From Paulinella micropora (taxonomy: Eukaryota > Cercozoa > Imbricatea > Euglyphida), in NCBI GenBank assembly GCA_009731375.1, contig BJOX01000006.1, positions 1,621,874 to 1,685,873 on the forward strand: 64,000 nt of DNA, written 5' to 3'. Shown here piece by piece: positions 1-19,514 of the stretch. The first letter of the stretch is position 1; every line of letters begins with the position of its first letter. The notes beneath the pieces are model-generated. The model worked only from the letters and a program-made list of their open reading frames with translations. It made no database searches and was not told the DNA's origin. A program made the position numbers and the translations under genes.

Positions 1-2835
1 TGATTTCCAGTTCGTGCCATCAAAATAAGCATCAAAACTTAAATTGACATTGTCGTGTGCCCAGTTTAGTTGTTGAAAAACTGGATAGGCATCTGCCGTC
101 GTAAATGCTTGTATATGAGGGCCAGTAAGTATAGCGTTGGCGGGGACACTACCATCTTGTCCGTATAATTCTAATCCGCCTGATGCTCCTACTCCTTTCG
201 TTGTTCTGCCTATGATTATTGGTTTTCCGAGTGCTGTTGTTATTTTATCGCTCGTTGTTAATGTTGTTGTTGATACACCCGCACTAGCCGTTATCAATCC
301 CTTCGTCCATAAAGTGCCGTTTGCCCCGTTTAATGACATTAACAATTGCTCTGCTGAATTCTCCCACACAAAACCCATTGTAGCATCATTAGCCGCTCTA
401 AAACGAAAAGCAAATGAACTAAAATCATTTCCAGAAACTGCCGTACCATTTGCTAAACTTTTGCTTGCTCCACCAGATGCTGCATAAATTCCCCAACTCG
501 TATTTGTCGTATCCCATAGAAATATACCTTTTGCACTTGTCCCATCTGTTGGCCCCTGAATTCCTATCTTTGCCCCGCTGGTATTCGTTGCTGATGTTAG
601 TGTGCCTGTATATGTAATTCCCGCATTTGCCGTTATTAATCCACTCGCAGTTGCGGTTGTTGTTGATATACCCGCNNNNNNNNNNNNNNNNNNNNNNNNN
701 NNNNNNNNNNNNNNNNNNNNNNNNNNNNNNNNNNNNNNNNNNNNNNNNNNNNNNNNNNNNNNNNNNNNNNNNNNNNNNNNNNNNNNNNNNNNNNNNNNNN
801 NNNNNNNNNNNNNNNNNNNNNNNNNNNNNNNNNNNNNNNNNNNNNNNNNNNNNNNNNNNNNNNNNNNNNNNNNNNNNNNNNNNNNNNNNNNNNNNNNNNN
901 NNNNNNNNNNNNNNNNNNNNNNNNNNNNNNNNNNNNNNNNNNNNNNNNNNNNNNNNNNNNNNNNNNNNNNNNNNNNNNNNNNNNNNNNNNNNNNNNNNNN
1001 NNNNNNNNNNNNNNNNNNNNNNNNNNNNNNNNNNNNNNNNNNNNNNNNNNNNNNNNNNNNNNNNNNNNNNNNNNNNNNNNNNNNNNNNNNNAGTTGTAAT
1101 ATGTTGCTGTTTTCATATCCAAACTAGCAATTGACCCGATATTGGCTGTGGAGTTAAAAACCACGAATGTGCCCTTTGTTGTAGCATTTATTGAATTTCC
1201 CGTTATTTCAACACCACTGCTATATGTCTTAATTCCTGCTATGGTTTGGTTTCCTGTTAGTTTCACATTTTGCCCGTCTAATGTATCCACATAACTTTTA
1301 TTCGCCCCGTCCGTTGTTGCTGTTGGTGTGGCTAAGTTTGTAATTTTTCTGTTGTTTAAAGATAGTGTAGTGCCCGTTGCTGTCGCTATTACATTATCCC
1401 CAGCATATAACTCAACATACGAACCCGTTATTTGTATTGGATAATAGCCCGCGGTTGCTATTTTTTGTGCCACAATCTCTCCTATATTTGTCGCCGTATC
1501 AAAGGCAATACCGATACCATCAAAAGCGGCTGGAGCAGTAGCACCCCGCACTTCTATTGTTGAAGTAAATTTTTTATTCCCTGCTATGGTCTGGTCTCCT
1601 GTTAGTTTTACGGCCGAAGTATCAAGAGTAGAAACATCAACACCATCAACAAGATTAACATTTGTTATACTTTGGCTTTTCATATCAATCCCCGCACTAG
1701 CATTTATTATGTTGCTGAATGTTTTGGTTCCTGCTATGGTTTGGTCTCCTGTTAGTTTGACGACTGCGGTATCAAGAGTAGAAACATCAATACCATCAAC
1801 CAAATTTACATTTGTTATTGAAAATCCACCCATATTTAAACTGCCCGTCATAGCCGTTGTGCCGTCCTTTGCCAGTTTCGTATCGGTATATGCTTTTGTT
1901 GAAGCATCGCCATCGTAGAATGGTGCGGGCAGTCCGCTGATTGCTGTTGTGCTGTTAAAATTTAAAACATTATTTGTTAATGTCATTCCACCACCTGTTG
2001 TTGGAGCAAAAAGTATGGACGAGCCGACAATAGTTAGTGGATAGCCCGTTACTCCACCTACCTCCGACGAATAGATAGAGCCCATATTATTGTTGTAATT
2101 GAAGAATAACTTACCTGTGTTTAATGGATTTGAGTCTTTTACGGCCACATAAGTAGTAAATGTTTTATTCCCTGCTATGGTTTGGTCTCCTGTTAGTTTT
2201 ACAACCGAACTATCAAGAGCCGAAACATCAATTCCATCAACATTACCGACATTTGATACATTAAAACCTCCCATATTTAAATCTCCAAACATCATAGTGA
2301 GGCCATCCAATCTTAGAAAAGGTGAAGCAACATTTCTCCATTGCCCCGTGCTATAAATGAGTAGTTGGTTATCGGTTGGTGTTGTTATGACTACATCACT
2401 TAAAGCATCTATTGATTTAGTTGCTATCCTTGTGTCAAAATCTGTATTAGCCCTTGCTGTGGTGTAGTATAAGTTAGTTCCTTCGGTTAAGTTGGTTGTG
2501 CTCTTTGTTGCTAATTGAGTGTCAAACCTAGCATTAGTATAATATAAATTGGTGCCTTCGGCTAGGTTAGTGGTTGATTTAGTAGTTAGTCGCGCATCAA
2601 ACCTACCATCAGTATAGTATAGATTAGTGCCTTCTTTTAAGTCCGTCGTTGATTTTAAAGCCAACCTCGCATCAAATCGTCCGTCGGTGTAATAAAGATT
2701 TACGGGGTCAGCATCTTCTGGCACCCTATCTGTGTATAAGCCAACTATGTTTGTGTTGGTAAGGTCTAAGTTTTTTACATCCAAAGCATCACAAGTCAAT
2801 TCCTGTAAGCCTAAGAGTGATTTATATTGCGACAT
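1..2835 (-). CDS. Tail-fibre-like virion protein of element A (partial, runs off left edge)
   Basis: A reading frame from ATG at 2835-2833 stays open to base 1, apart from the N gap at 676-1091, and both sides of the gap are in the same frame. The N-terminal third has four copies of a motif of the form EGTNLYYTDGRFDARL. The middle has at least four modules of the form VKLTGDQTIAGNKTF, plus 'STKAYTDTKL' and 'ANKSYVDTL' segments. These motifs are typical of phage and giant-virus tail fibres and adhesins, which trimerise and bind host surfaces. The distal part is Gly/Ser/Thr/Ala-rich and probably beta-structured. It diverges from the next gene across 52 AT-rich bases. No signal peptide is seen. 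The fibre class is well supported; the receptor and the true C-terminus are unknown. Confidence 0.8.
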   Translation of the reverse strand, partial: MSQYKSLLGLQELTCDALDVKNLDLTNTNIVGLYTDRVPEDADPVNLYYTDGRFDARLALKSTTDLKEGTNLYYTDGRFDARLTTKSTTNLAEGTNLYYTNARFDTQLATKSTTNLTEGTNLYYTTARANTDFDTRIATKSIDALSDVVITTPTDNQLLIYSTGQWRNVASPFLRLDGLTMMFGDLNMGGFNVSNVGNVDGIDVSALDSSVVKLTGDQTIAGNKTFTTYVAVKDSNPLNTGKLFFNYNNNMGSIYSSEVGGVTGYPLTIVGSSILFAPTTGGGMTLTNNVLNFNSTTAISGLPAPFYDGDASTKAYTDTKLAKDGTTAMTGSLNMGGFSITNVNLVDGIDVSTLDTAVVKLTGDQTIAGTKTFSNIINASAGIDMKSQSITNVNLVDGVDVSTLDTSAVKLTGDQTIAGNKKFTSTIEVRGATAPAAFDGIGIAFDTATNIGEIVAQKIATAGYYPIQITGSYVELYAGDNVIATATGTTLSLNNRKITNLATPTATTDGANKSYVDTLDGQNVKLTGNQTIAGIKTYSSGVEITGNSINATTKGTFVVFNSTANIGSIASLDMKTATYYNXXXXXXXXXXXXXXXXXXXXXXXXXXXXXXXXXXXXXXXXXXXXXXXXXXXXXXXXXXXXXXXXXXXXXXXXXXXXXXXXXXXXXXXXXXXXXXXXXXXXXXXXXXXXXXXXXXXXXXXXXXXXXXXXXXXXXXXXXXXAGISTTTATASGLITANAGITYTGTLTSATNTSGAKIGIQGPTDGTSAKGIFLWDTTNTSWGIYAASGGASKSLANGTAVSGNDFSSFAFRFRAANDATMGFVWENSAEQLLMSLNGANGTLWTKGLITASAGVSTTTLTTSDKITTALGKPIIIGRTTKGVGASGGLELYGQDGSVPANAILTGPHIQAFTTADAYPVFQQLNWAHDNVNLSFDAYFDGTNWKS

Positions 2836-2887
2836 ATTATATTAATAATTATTAAAAAATACTAAAATATATTAATCTTAGTATAGA
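2836..2887. promoter_or_regulatory. Divergent promoter region, element A
   Basis: This 52-bp, almost pure A+T spacer separates the fibre gene (-) from the 174-aa gene (+). It contains TATA-like runs towards both start codons (TATTAATATA and TTAGTATAGA). Very short leaders with a TATA run just before ATG recur at other viral genes in this window. Promoter function is inferred. Confidence 0.45.
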
Positions 2888-3412
2888 ATGCCGTCCGCTG
2901 AAGCAAGTCGTAAGAATTGGGGTAAGGCTGTGGAAAGTATTAAGAGTAAAAAGCAACATAAGGTTGAAATAGCGAAAGAGAAATTAGCAAAATGTAGAAA
3001 TGCTTATGTTGGTGATGATGAAGAGATGGAGGAAAAGATAAACCGCATGGCCGAAATGGGTGTTGCTAGTGATATCATTAATGGAAAAGACCAAGATGAT
3101 ACACCAGAAGAAAGCAGTGAGAGCGATGAGGAATGTGATTTTACCGACATTATCGCTGAAAAGATGGCTAAGATGAAAATTAAAAGAGCGAAGGTAGAAA
3201 CTAAGAGAACAAAGAAAAAGACTATTAAGAAAACAGAGCCTGAGCCTGAGAGTGAAGAAAGTGAAAGCGAGAGTAGTGAAGAAGAAACACCAAAACCGAA
3301 GAAGGGGAAAGGAAAAAAGTCTAGTAGTGTGAGTGTAAAAGTATATAATCAGTCTTCAGGTGCTAAGAAAGAAAAAAATAATGAAATAGATAGAGTGTTT
3401 TTAAAATTTTAA
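2888..3412 (+). CDS. Acidic/basic low-complexity viral protein (174 aa), unknown function
   Basis: The protein has a Lys-rich N-terminal helical segment, an acidic Glu/Asp/Ser middle (residues about 75-95), a Lys-rich stretch, a second Glu/Ser tract (about 115-140) and a Lys/Ser-rich tail. The alternating charge blocks suggest a disordered nucleic-acid-binding or scaffold-like protein. It lies between the divergent fibre gene and a convergent small gene that ends 2 bases away. I do not recognise a family. The start is the first ATG, 5 bases after a TATA-like run. Confidence 0.6.
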   Translation: MPSAEASRKNWGKAVESIKSKKQHKVEIAKEKLAKCRNAYVGDDEEMEEKINRMAEMGVASDIINGKDQDDTPEESSESDEECDFTDIIAEKMAKMKIKRAKVETKRTKKKTIKKTEPEPESEESESESSEEETPKPKKGKGKKSSSVSVKVYNQSSGAKKEKNNEIDRVFLKF

Positions 3413-3414
3413 AT

Positions 3415-3672
3415 TCACCAAAGGAAATGATATGAGTAATAATTACTATACTCTGGATTATTATAAGTTAATTCACCTTTTGAATTTTTTATAGCCTTTG
3501 CTCTTGCTCTATAATTTTTTCTTCTTACTTTATCTAAATGGTCTAAATGTGAATATAGTCCTATGCGGTCTTTATAGTGTTGATATTTTAAGTGTCCGAA
3601 ATGAATTGTCTTACCTTTTGGAGTAATAACCTTATATTTTTTGTTTTTTACATTCGACTTTGAAAATCTCAT
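3415..3672 (-). CDS. Small conserved viral protein with HFG / DxxDKxRRxNY / FLW motifs
   Basis: Translation from ATG at 3672 gives 85 residues; an upstream in-frame ATG exists but would overlap the integrase start. The protein has a Lys-rich start, 'TIHFGH', then 'YKDRIGLYSHLDHLDKVRR', 'NYRARAKAI' and an aromatic C-terminus ending 'FLW'. This layout (HFG, Asp-x-x-Asp-Lys-x-Arg-Arg, Asn-Tyr, terminal Leu-Trp) matches a small family of unknown function that I associate with large DNA viruses and PLVs, near DUF5754; the exact family needs a profile search. Only 11 bases separate it from the divergent integrase start. Confidence 0.6.
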   Translation of the reverse strand: MRFSKSNVKNKKYKVITPKGKTIHFGHLKYQHYKDRIGLYSHLDHLDKVRRKNYRARAKAIKNSKGELTYNNPEYSNYYSYHFLW

Positions 3673-3683
3673 TGATATATAAT

Positions 3684-4652
3684 ATGGACAATAAACATAA
3701 TCAACAAGAGCGAAAAGAAAAACTTGAAGAGGCACTTGAAATACACGACCAATCAAAGCCTTCTAAAATATGGAACACTATCATTGCTCCAGAAGCAAAA
3801 CCATTAAGTCAAGTATTTATTGATTTAATGGATATGTCAAAAGTAGCAATGAAATCTGGAAATGCTAATAACAATTTTGGGCTAGTTGCTATTGATGTTT
3901 ATAGTCGTCGTGGATGGATTGAACCAATAAAACAAAAGACAACTGGTTATGTCTTAGAAGGATTGAAGAAAATTTTTACAAAAGAATTACCTGAAAGAAT
4001 TACATCTGATAGCGGTGGTGAGTTTAAAGGACAAGTGGGTGAGTATTTTAGACAAAATAATATTGAACATAGGGCAGTCCAAGTAGGAGACCACAGAACA
4101 ATGGGGATAATTGATAGATTTATCAGAACAATACGAAATGAATTAAATTTATTATGGGAGGTTAATGATAATTTTTCTTGGGTGCCTTACATTCATGAAC
4201 TTGTAAATATTTATAATCATACTTATCACACAGGAATAAATGCTGTCCCTATGAAAGTTTATGAAGGTAAAGAAAGGAATACACAGGAAATATACAGAAA
4301 TCCCTTAATAAATGAGTTTCCTAAGGATACAAGAGTAAGAAAGGAACTTGAGCGGACTATTTTTTCAAAAGGAGATAAGCAGTATTCAAAAACTATTTAC
4401 AAGGTAAAAGGACGAAAAGGTTTCAAGGTTATACTCAGTGAAGAGGACTTAGTAAGACCACAGGAGTTATTAAAAACAAATCTTAGAGAACAACCAGAAG
4501 AAGAACAGGAAAAGGAGCAGTTAGCAGACAAAGTTAAGGAAGCAACAAAAGAAAAAAAGAATGTAAATTTGTTAAAGTCGTTAGATATAAAGCCTGAGAA
4601 TATTCGTAGCAGTGCTAGGATAAAGAAGAAAAAAGAAGTATTAGATTTATGA
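3684..4652 (+). CDS. rve-family (retroviral-type) integrase of element A
   Basis: This 322-aa protein from the ATG just after a TATATAATATGG leader has an RNase-H-fold integrase core: Asp47 in 'FIDLMDMS', Asp109 in 'ITSDSGGEF', and 'GIIDRFIRTIRNEL', where the third acidic residue is Asp144 rather than the usual Glu, 34 residues after Asp109. Polintons and PLVs use such enzymes for integration. No N-terminal HHCC zinc domain is visible. The C-terminus has a small beta-type segment ('YKVKGRKGFKVILSEEDLV') followed by a charged coiled tail. It is the last gene before the element ends in host microsatellite DNA, the usual terminal place for an integrase. Confidence 0.85.
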   Translation: MDNKHNQQERKEKLEEALEIHDQSKPSKIWNTIIAPEAKPLSQVFIDLMDMSKVAMKSGNANNNFGLVAIDVYSRRGWIEPIKQKTTGYVLEGLKKIFTKELPERITSDSGGEFKGQVGEYFRQNNIEHRAVQVGDHRTMGIIDRFIRTIRNELNLLWEVNDNFSWVPYIHELVNIYNHTYHTGINAVPMKVYEGKERNTQEIYRNPLINEFPKDTRVRKELERTIFSKGDKQYSKTIYKVKGRKGFKVILSEEDLVRPQELLKTNLREQPEEEQEKEQLADKVKEATKEKKNVNLLKSLDIKPENIRSSARIKKKKEVLDL

Positions 4653-4995
4653 GATAACCTGAATACCTCCTATCTCCATATCTCCAACATGGTGGAGATA
4701 TTCTTGTCAGAGATTACCGCCACTGGTGCCACCAGATGGCTATTCTAGATGTTCTATTTCCGTGAATATCACCATGCGACACCGCAACACGGCGGCGCCG
4801 CAGTGTCGCAGAGGTTGCGACAGAATTTCGCTTTTTTGTCGCAGTGTCTCAAAAAAAATTGGAGACGTTGATTAATAGTAAGAGAGATAATGGCTTAAAT
4901 CTGCTTCTTTTTGAAATCAATAGGAGAGCGAATTTAGCCGTTATCTCTCTTGCTACCCCCCCATGTCTCCAAATGCTGTCTTATAGTGGCACCTA
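4653..4995. repeat. Palindrome-rich right terminus of element A
   Basis: No gene is seen. The tract contains an ATATCTCCA/TGGAGATAT inverted repeat (about 4690), a GC-rich GCGACAC...GTGTCGC palindrome (about 4774-4807), TGTCGCA/TGCGACA arms (about 4803-4822), and an imperfect hairpin whose arms are AGAGATAATGGCTTAAAT and ATTTAGCCGTTATCTCT (about 4882-4951). It then meets TATGT microsatellite. This composition suits the end of an integrated DNA virus, but the partner terminus is off the window, so a true terminal inverted repeat cannot be shown. Confidence 0.45.
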
Positions 4996-5480
4996 TACTA
5001 CTTATGTTATGTTATGTTGTGTTGTGTTGTGTTGTGTTGTGTTATGTTGTGTTATGTTATGTTATGTTAGATCTTATGTTATGTTATGTTATGTTATGTT
5101 ATGTTATGTTACGTCATGTTACGTCATGTTATGTTATGTTATGTTGTGTTGTGTTATGTTATGTTATGTTATGTTAAGTGATGTTGTGTTATGTTATGTT
5201 ATGTTATGTTGTATGTTATGTTATGTTGTATGTTATGTTATGTTGTGTTATGTTATGTTATGTTATGTTATATTATGTCATATGCTATGTTATGTTATGT
5301 TATGTTATGTTATGTAATGTTATGTAATGTTATGTTGTGTTGTGTTGTGTTGTGTTATGTTATGTTGTGTTGTGTTATGTTATGTTATGTTATGTTGTGT
5401 TGTGTTATGTTATGTTACGTTATGTTATGTAAACGTTATGTTATATCATGTTCTCTATATGTTATGTTAGTTATAATAAG
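4996..5480 (+). repeat. TATGT/TGTGT pentanucleotide microsatellite array
   Basis: About 480 bp of imperfect TTATG and TTGTG pentamers with occasional ACG variants. The apparent Met/Leu/Cys/Tyr-rich frames are by-products of the repeat. It marks return to host-type sequence after element A. Confidence 0.9.
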
Positions 5481-6132
5481 TTATGTTCGGTTATGTTAGG
5501 TTATATTATGTTGGGGTTTATGTCATGTTGCTTTATGACATGCTAGGTCATGCTACGCCATGTACTTATGCGTACTCTTATGTCATGTTATTTTATGCTA
5601 GCGCTGGTCTGTTTGTCACATCACGTTGCATGTCTACACGTTACACCGTCTTGATGAACTGTACATGTTCTGTTGCGCCGTCGGGTGGACGTGAATGCTT
5701 GCATTCGCTGGCCTGCTAGATAGCAGAGATATAAAATATTAAGATCATTACCAGCATTTAAGACTGGAAGCAACGTATTTTCGCAGAACGTAGACAAATC
5801 CTTACCACGCTCACTTCGCTTCGTCCTGTTGCAGGCTGCGCAGGCTCCTCGCCACGAGAAAGAGTCAGCAACACTTCTGCCGCCGCTCCTTCTTCCCACT
5901 CCACCTCTTCCACCCCACCATCCTCTTCCTCCAACATGCATCCTTGTCTCTCGACACTCCCAGCATTTCCAAGAGGGACAAACTTGTAAGTAGAAGCTTT
6001 TCAACTGGCTGACCCTCCTAAATGCCGCTTTTCACAAAGCCCCGGCCCCCAAAACCGTATTTGCGGCTTTTTTGCTGCAGGTGCAAAGTGAGGCAACCGA
6101 TGCATGAAATTTGGTAAAAAGTCAGGTACACG
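5481..6132. other. Intergenic host DNA, no gene recognised
   Basis: The degenerate TATGT array fades into unique sequence. Short open frames on both strands show no recognisable domain, splice-linked partner or compositional support. Confidence 0.4.
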
Positions 6133-6292
6133 TCCGTGAAAAGTCGCAGGGTTAATTTTTGTCAATTAGTCGCACACCTAACCTACCGGATTTTTCGGAG
6201 GATGGTGAAAAGACTGGCTAGAGGTGCGACTTAATTTTAACTAGCTCACCAAAAAGTGAGGTAAGTCACACCCCCCTGCGACTTTTCACGGA
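6133..6292. mobile_element. MITE-like palindromic element
   Basis: Perfect 19-bp terminal inverted repeats (TCCGTGAAAAGTCGCAGGG at the left, its complement at the right) bound a 160-bp segment without coding potential. Similarity continues imperfectly outside the arms (AGGTACACG versus AAGGTT), so the true ends may be a few bases further out. I did not find a convincing target-site duplication. Confidence 0.55.
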
Positions 6293-7060
6293 ACCTTACT
6301 GTACATTTTTCCTGCACGGCTTCCGTGCATCCGTAAAAAGCGGTTTTTCACCTTCCAAAGCGGACACGTTGCTCAAGGGGGAGATTTCCCTCCAATAAGT
6401 GAATGATCACTTTCAAATCAAACCAGGGGTACATACCGTCCGCACAAAGATCCCTGAAAAGAGTTGAGATGTAAAGGTAGAGAGAGACAGAGCAGCCAGG
6501 AAAGAGGGAATTGCATAGAAAGTAAGCAAGGCTTCGCTGGTTTTTCTGAAATACAGCGCCAAGCAAAGTCTGCGGTTGAATCCCACATGCCCAACCTTGC
6601 ACAAATCAGCAAAATATGGGGCCTGGGTTGTATATAGTTCTAGGACAGCAATAGGGAGGTACAGAAGCTTATGTCTGAACAAATTCTGATGCCTGGCACG
6701 CCTTCAAGGCTTGGGCAGCCTGGAAGCGCCCGCTTAGCGCCCTGCTTGCGGCCGCGCGGCCCGCGCCCCAACAAAACGGATGTTGGCGGAAGCAAGGCGA
6801 AAGAGGAAAAGCAAATAGAAAGTAAGCATATGGAGTCTGCAGGCATGGGCAGTAGAACGCGGAAAATGTGCACTCACTGACTGCCTTCGGAGTTACTCAC
6901 TCCGTCAGCCTCATCAACTTGACTTGCACTTGTCCTCTGGGCATCAATGACGCATGGCTGTCTGTATGCAGCCGTTCGTTTGCCAGCGGCGTGTCGGCCC
7001 CTCACCCATGTCTTCTATCGAGGATCGCAAACCATCGCGTTCTGAAAGAGGTACAAGCGT
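6293..7060. other. Intergenic region upstream of the RRM gene
   Basis: No gene is recognised. The region must hold the promoter and 5' untranslated part of the RRM gene starting at 7061, but no core element stands out by eye. Confidence 0.35.
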
Positions 7061-16558
<9,498 letters not shown>

Positions 16559-16714
16559 CCAGGGAGGGAGGGACGTTAAACCCTAACCCGAAACCTCACC
16601 CTGACCCAAACCCCTACCCTAACTCTGACCATATTCCTGGGGGGGGGGGAGGCCACGTCCAGCTTCACCTTAATAATGTAAGCAACAACAACGACGACCA
16701 TGATGATGATGATG

Positions 16715-16762
<48 letters not shown>

Positions 16763-18472
16763 GGCACATCTCATATTAAGCCGTATTTCCCATATTCTTT
16801 CTTTTCCTTTTAACATGAAAGACACAAAAATCCATGCATAGAAACCGAGGCCAAATGAGTGCAGAGTCAATAATTGTTCCTCCATATTTCGCCCATACCA
16901 TGTAACCTGCTAATAGCATACTCACACACAGCAGCTTGTAGCTGTTGGAGTTTATCTGTAATATTAACACTGTACTTTGTAATCCTTGTGCTGTGATCTT
17001 TCCTTTTTGATAATATATCTTGATTCAATTGTTTTTCCTGTTTGTTTGTTTGTTTGTTTGTTTTGATTTGTTTTGGTTTTTCCTTGTGCATGTGAGAGTC
17101 CTAAAACTCTCACTTCCTACCACTGGGAGCGAAAATCTGAATTCATGCTATTCAGAGCAAGCGGACTCCTGATTCGGAGTTTTTTTTTGTCCGGCCACTG
17201 TCGACAGTGTTTCATTCAAATAGCTGGGCACTATAATACTCTAAGAGATACTGTCGTGCATTTTTGGCTAGATCGTTCTGGTGTACTTGTTTGTGTTGCG
17301 ACAATGTTGAGGCCATCATTGAAAAGCTAAAAACAGGGGCTCTCTACTGATGTGCTTAGTACGTTCGTACCTCAAGTATTGGTTCTACCAACATATATTT
17401 ATCTGTATGTCACCACGAGAAAGAGGACCTCTTTATAGGATAATCAAGTTAACCTAAGAGTATAAATTTTTGTGTAAGGCATATATAAATAATTACCGTA
17501 ATCTAACTAAGTAATTAATGTCATTAATGATAATCACTAATAATATCGTAACAGTATCAGATGAGAGAAGACCAGATTAGATGAGATATAGATATATTTA
17601 ACCTATATTATGTTATATATATATAGCCTATATATATTTTATATATTATGTATATATAACATAATTACCGTACGAGATCATATAATAATGATATCATACA
17701 GTATAAGATGAGAAAACACCAGATTAGACATATATACATATGTAACAGATATATAGTTGAACATAATTACCGTATGAGAACATATAATCTTATGATCATT
17801 CATTTATATCATACGGATCAGATCGGATCAGATCAGATCAGATCGGATCGGATCAGAGCGGATCAGACCGGATCAGATCAAATCCAGATCAGATCAGATC
17901 CTAGCCGGTCTGTGTAATGACCCGGACTGTCAAACCCATGACACTGCAAGCATATTAATAATCTGTTATAAGCTTCACTAAAGACTATGATTCCACACGT
18001 GCTGATAACTTTTCTTGCTTTCTTCTTCTTCTTGGCCCCGGTTGCCTGTCGTTATATATTACATTAATGACTGAACTTCAGCCGTTGCCGTATTGGTTGC
18101 GATCATGAGGCGCCTCATGGCAATTTCCACCGGCGGCATATGCCGCATCAAGTTGTAATATTATTAATAATATAGTACGGTACGGTATGAATATTCAACG
18201 GTTGAATACGAGTCTACGAGTCAGTCACAGTGGTTTATTAATAGTACCGCTCAGTTCTGACTAGAGTCATTTTCTTATGAAGTCAAGTTTACATTAAAAA
18301 AGACTTGTAACGCAAAGAAATTTAAAACAGTGATTGCGTAAAGATTCACCATCATACTAGGCAGTCGCGGTGCCATAATCATTGAGGAACAGCTCCATGA
18401 AATAATGAATACAGATTACTCACAGACTGTGGAACGAGCTTCACTGCCACCGCATTTCTGTTCAGCCGGGCA
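16559..18472. other. Intergenic DNA with degenerate telomere-like and GATCA repeats
   Basis: No gene is recognised. At 16575-16630 is a degenerate run of CCCTAA-like units (ACCCTAACCC, CACCCTGACCC, CCTACCCTAACTC). (GAT)n and (AAT)n follow at about 16700-16762. At about 17535-17800 an AT-rich motif (ATAATTACCGTA, CAGTATNAGATGAGA) is repeated two to three times. A GATCA/GATCG pentamer tract spans about 17816-17902. Confidence 0.5.
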
Positions 18473-18719
18473 TGTTACAATCCCCGAAGATAGCTCAATA
18501 AAAAGTCGGTAATACAACCAGACACAAATCCCCAAAAGAGAATGATGTCTCGTTATATTATCTCAGTGAAGCCGAAAAGAAAACGGCAACAGACCAAGGT
18601 TAAAATGGCATTAGGTCAAAGCCGGCCAAACGATATTGAAAATAATGGGAAAAAACTAGATGCACCTGACACCAGAAAAAGTGTACTTTTTACCTGCTAT
18701 CCGGGGGGTGATGCCTACA
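18473..18719 (-). repeat. 3' LTR
   Basis: A 247-bp copy matching 28622-28868. On the minus strand it starts TGTAGGCATC and ends GATTGTAACA. The small open frame inside both LTRs is not taken as a gene. Confidence 0.92.
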
Positions 18720-19514
18720 GTACCCCTTCCCGTTTTTATGACGGAAATATGCAATATTTTCGTCATATAATTGCTGATTTCTTTTCTGCACAAACGCTAC
18801 GGGGTGTCGCAACTAAGTGCATTAACCCACGGATAGACGGTGCAGTGGATATATAAAACGCATACGCCAGACACGAGTCAACTATAAATCTCCAGCCTCG
18901 TTTTTGTAAATAAAAACTCCTCCTTCCACACTTGTTGTCCCCCCCGTAACTTAATTCTGAGGCAGTATGTCAAGAACAAATAGTATTACTATTGCAATAA
19001 AAGCAGCGTTATAATTTTTCTCATTCTCCAAAAACACTTCCGATCAGTAAATACATTGTCTTTTAATAACATACCCTTGTATTCAATCGGTTACCTTAAT
19101 ATAATACTAGGGGGCCAGACCTAATAACTATATCCAAAGCCGGGGTGAGTGAGCCCGACCATGCGATATGCCGACACAAGTAGAGACGGACCGTGCTGGT
19201 ATGACGATATTAAGTATATCCAAAGAAAAAAATTTAATATGTCTACTATGAGAACATTTTTTGAGAACATCACCCTGGATACTTGAAGCAGGGTCGTACC
19301 AGGAACACCATCGCTAAACTCACAAGCGATCCCCTTATACGGTGTCGTATCCATTTGCCGATTGACCCTCGCACTCATATGTTGCGATAAAAATGCCAAG
19401 TAACAACAATGGTATAAAAACATTTTAATAAGACATGATCTGACATGGGCACTATGAGATTAATCCACATGCAGCTTTCAATGTCCGACGCGTGATAAAA
19501 GAAAAAAATGTCAC
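18720..19514 (-). other. Retrotransposon 3' region with polypurine tract
   Basis: About 795 bp lie between the pol stop and the 3' LTR. On the minus strand a purine run (CGGGAAGGGGTA) sits one base before the LTR, at about 18721-18732, and is the likely plus-strand primer. A 100-codon frame at 19121-19423 has no recognisable domain. Confidence 0.6.

Noticed and set aside
137-1918. Plus-strand Pro/Val-rich frames at the left edge
   Set aside because: They are antisense to the fibre gene, whose minus-strand frame is open over the full 2.8 kb with recognisable repeats.
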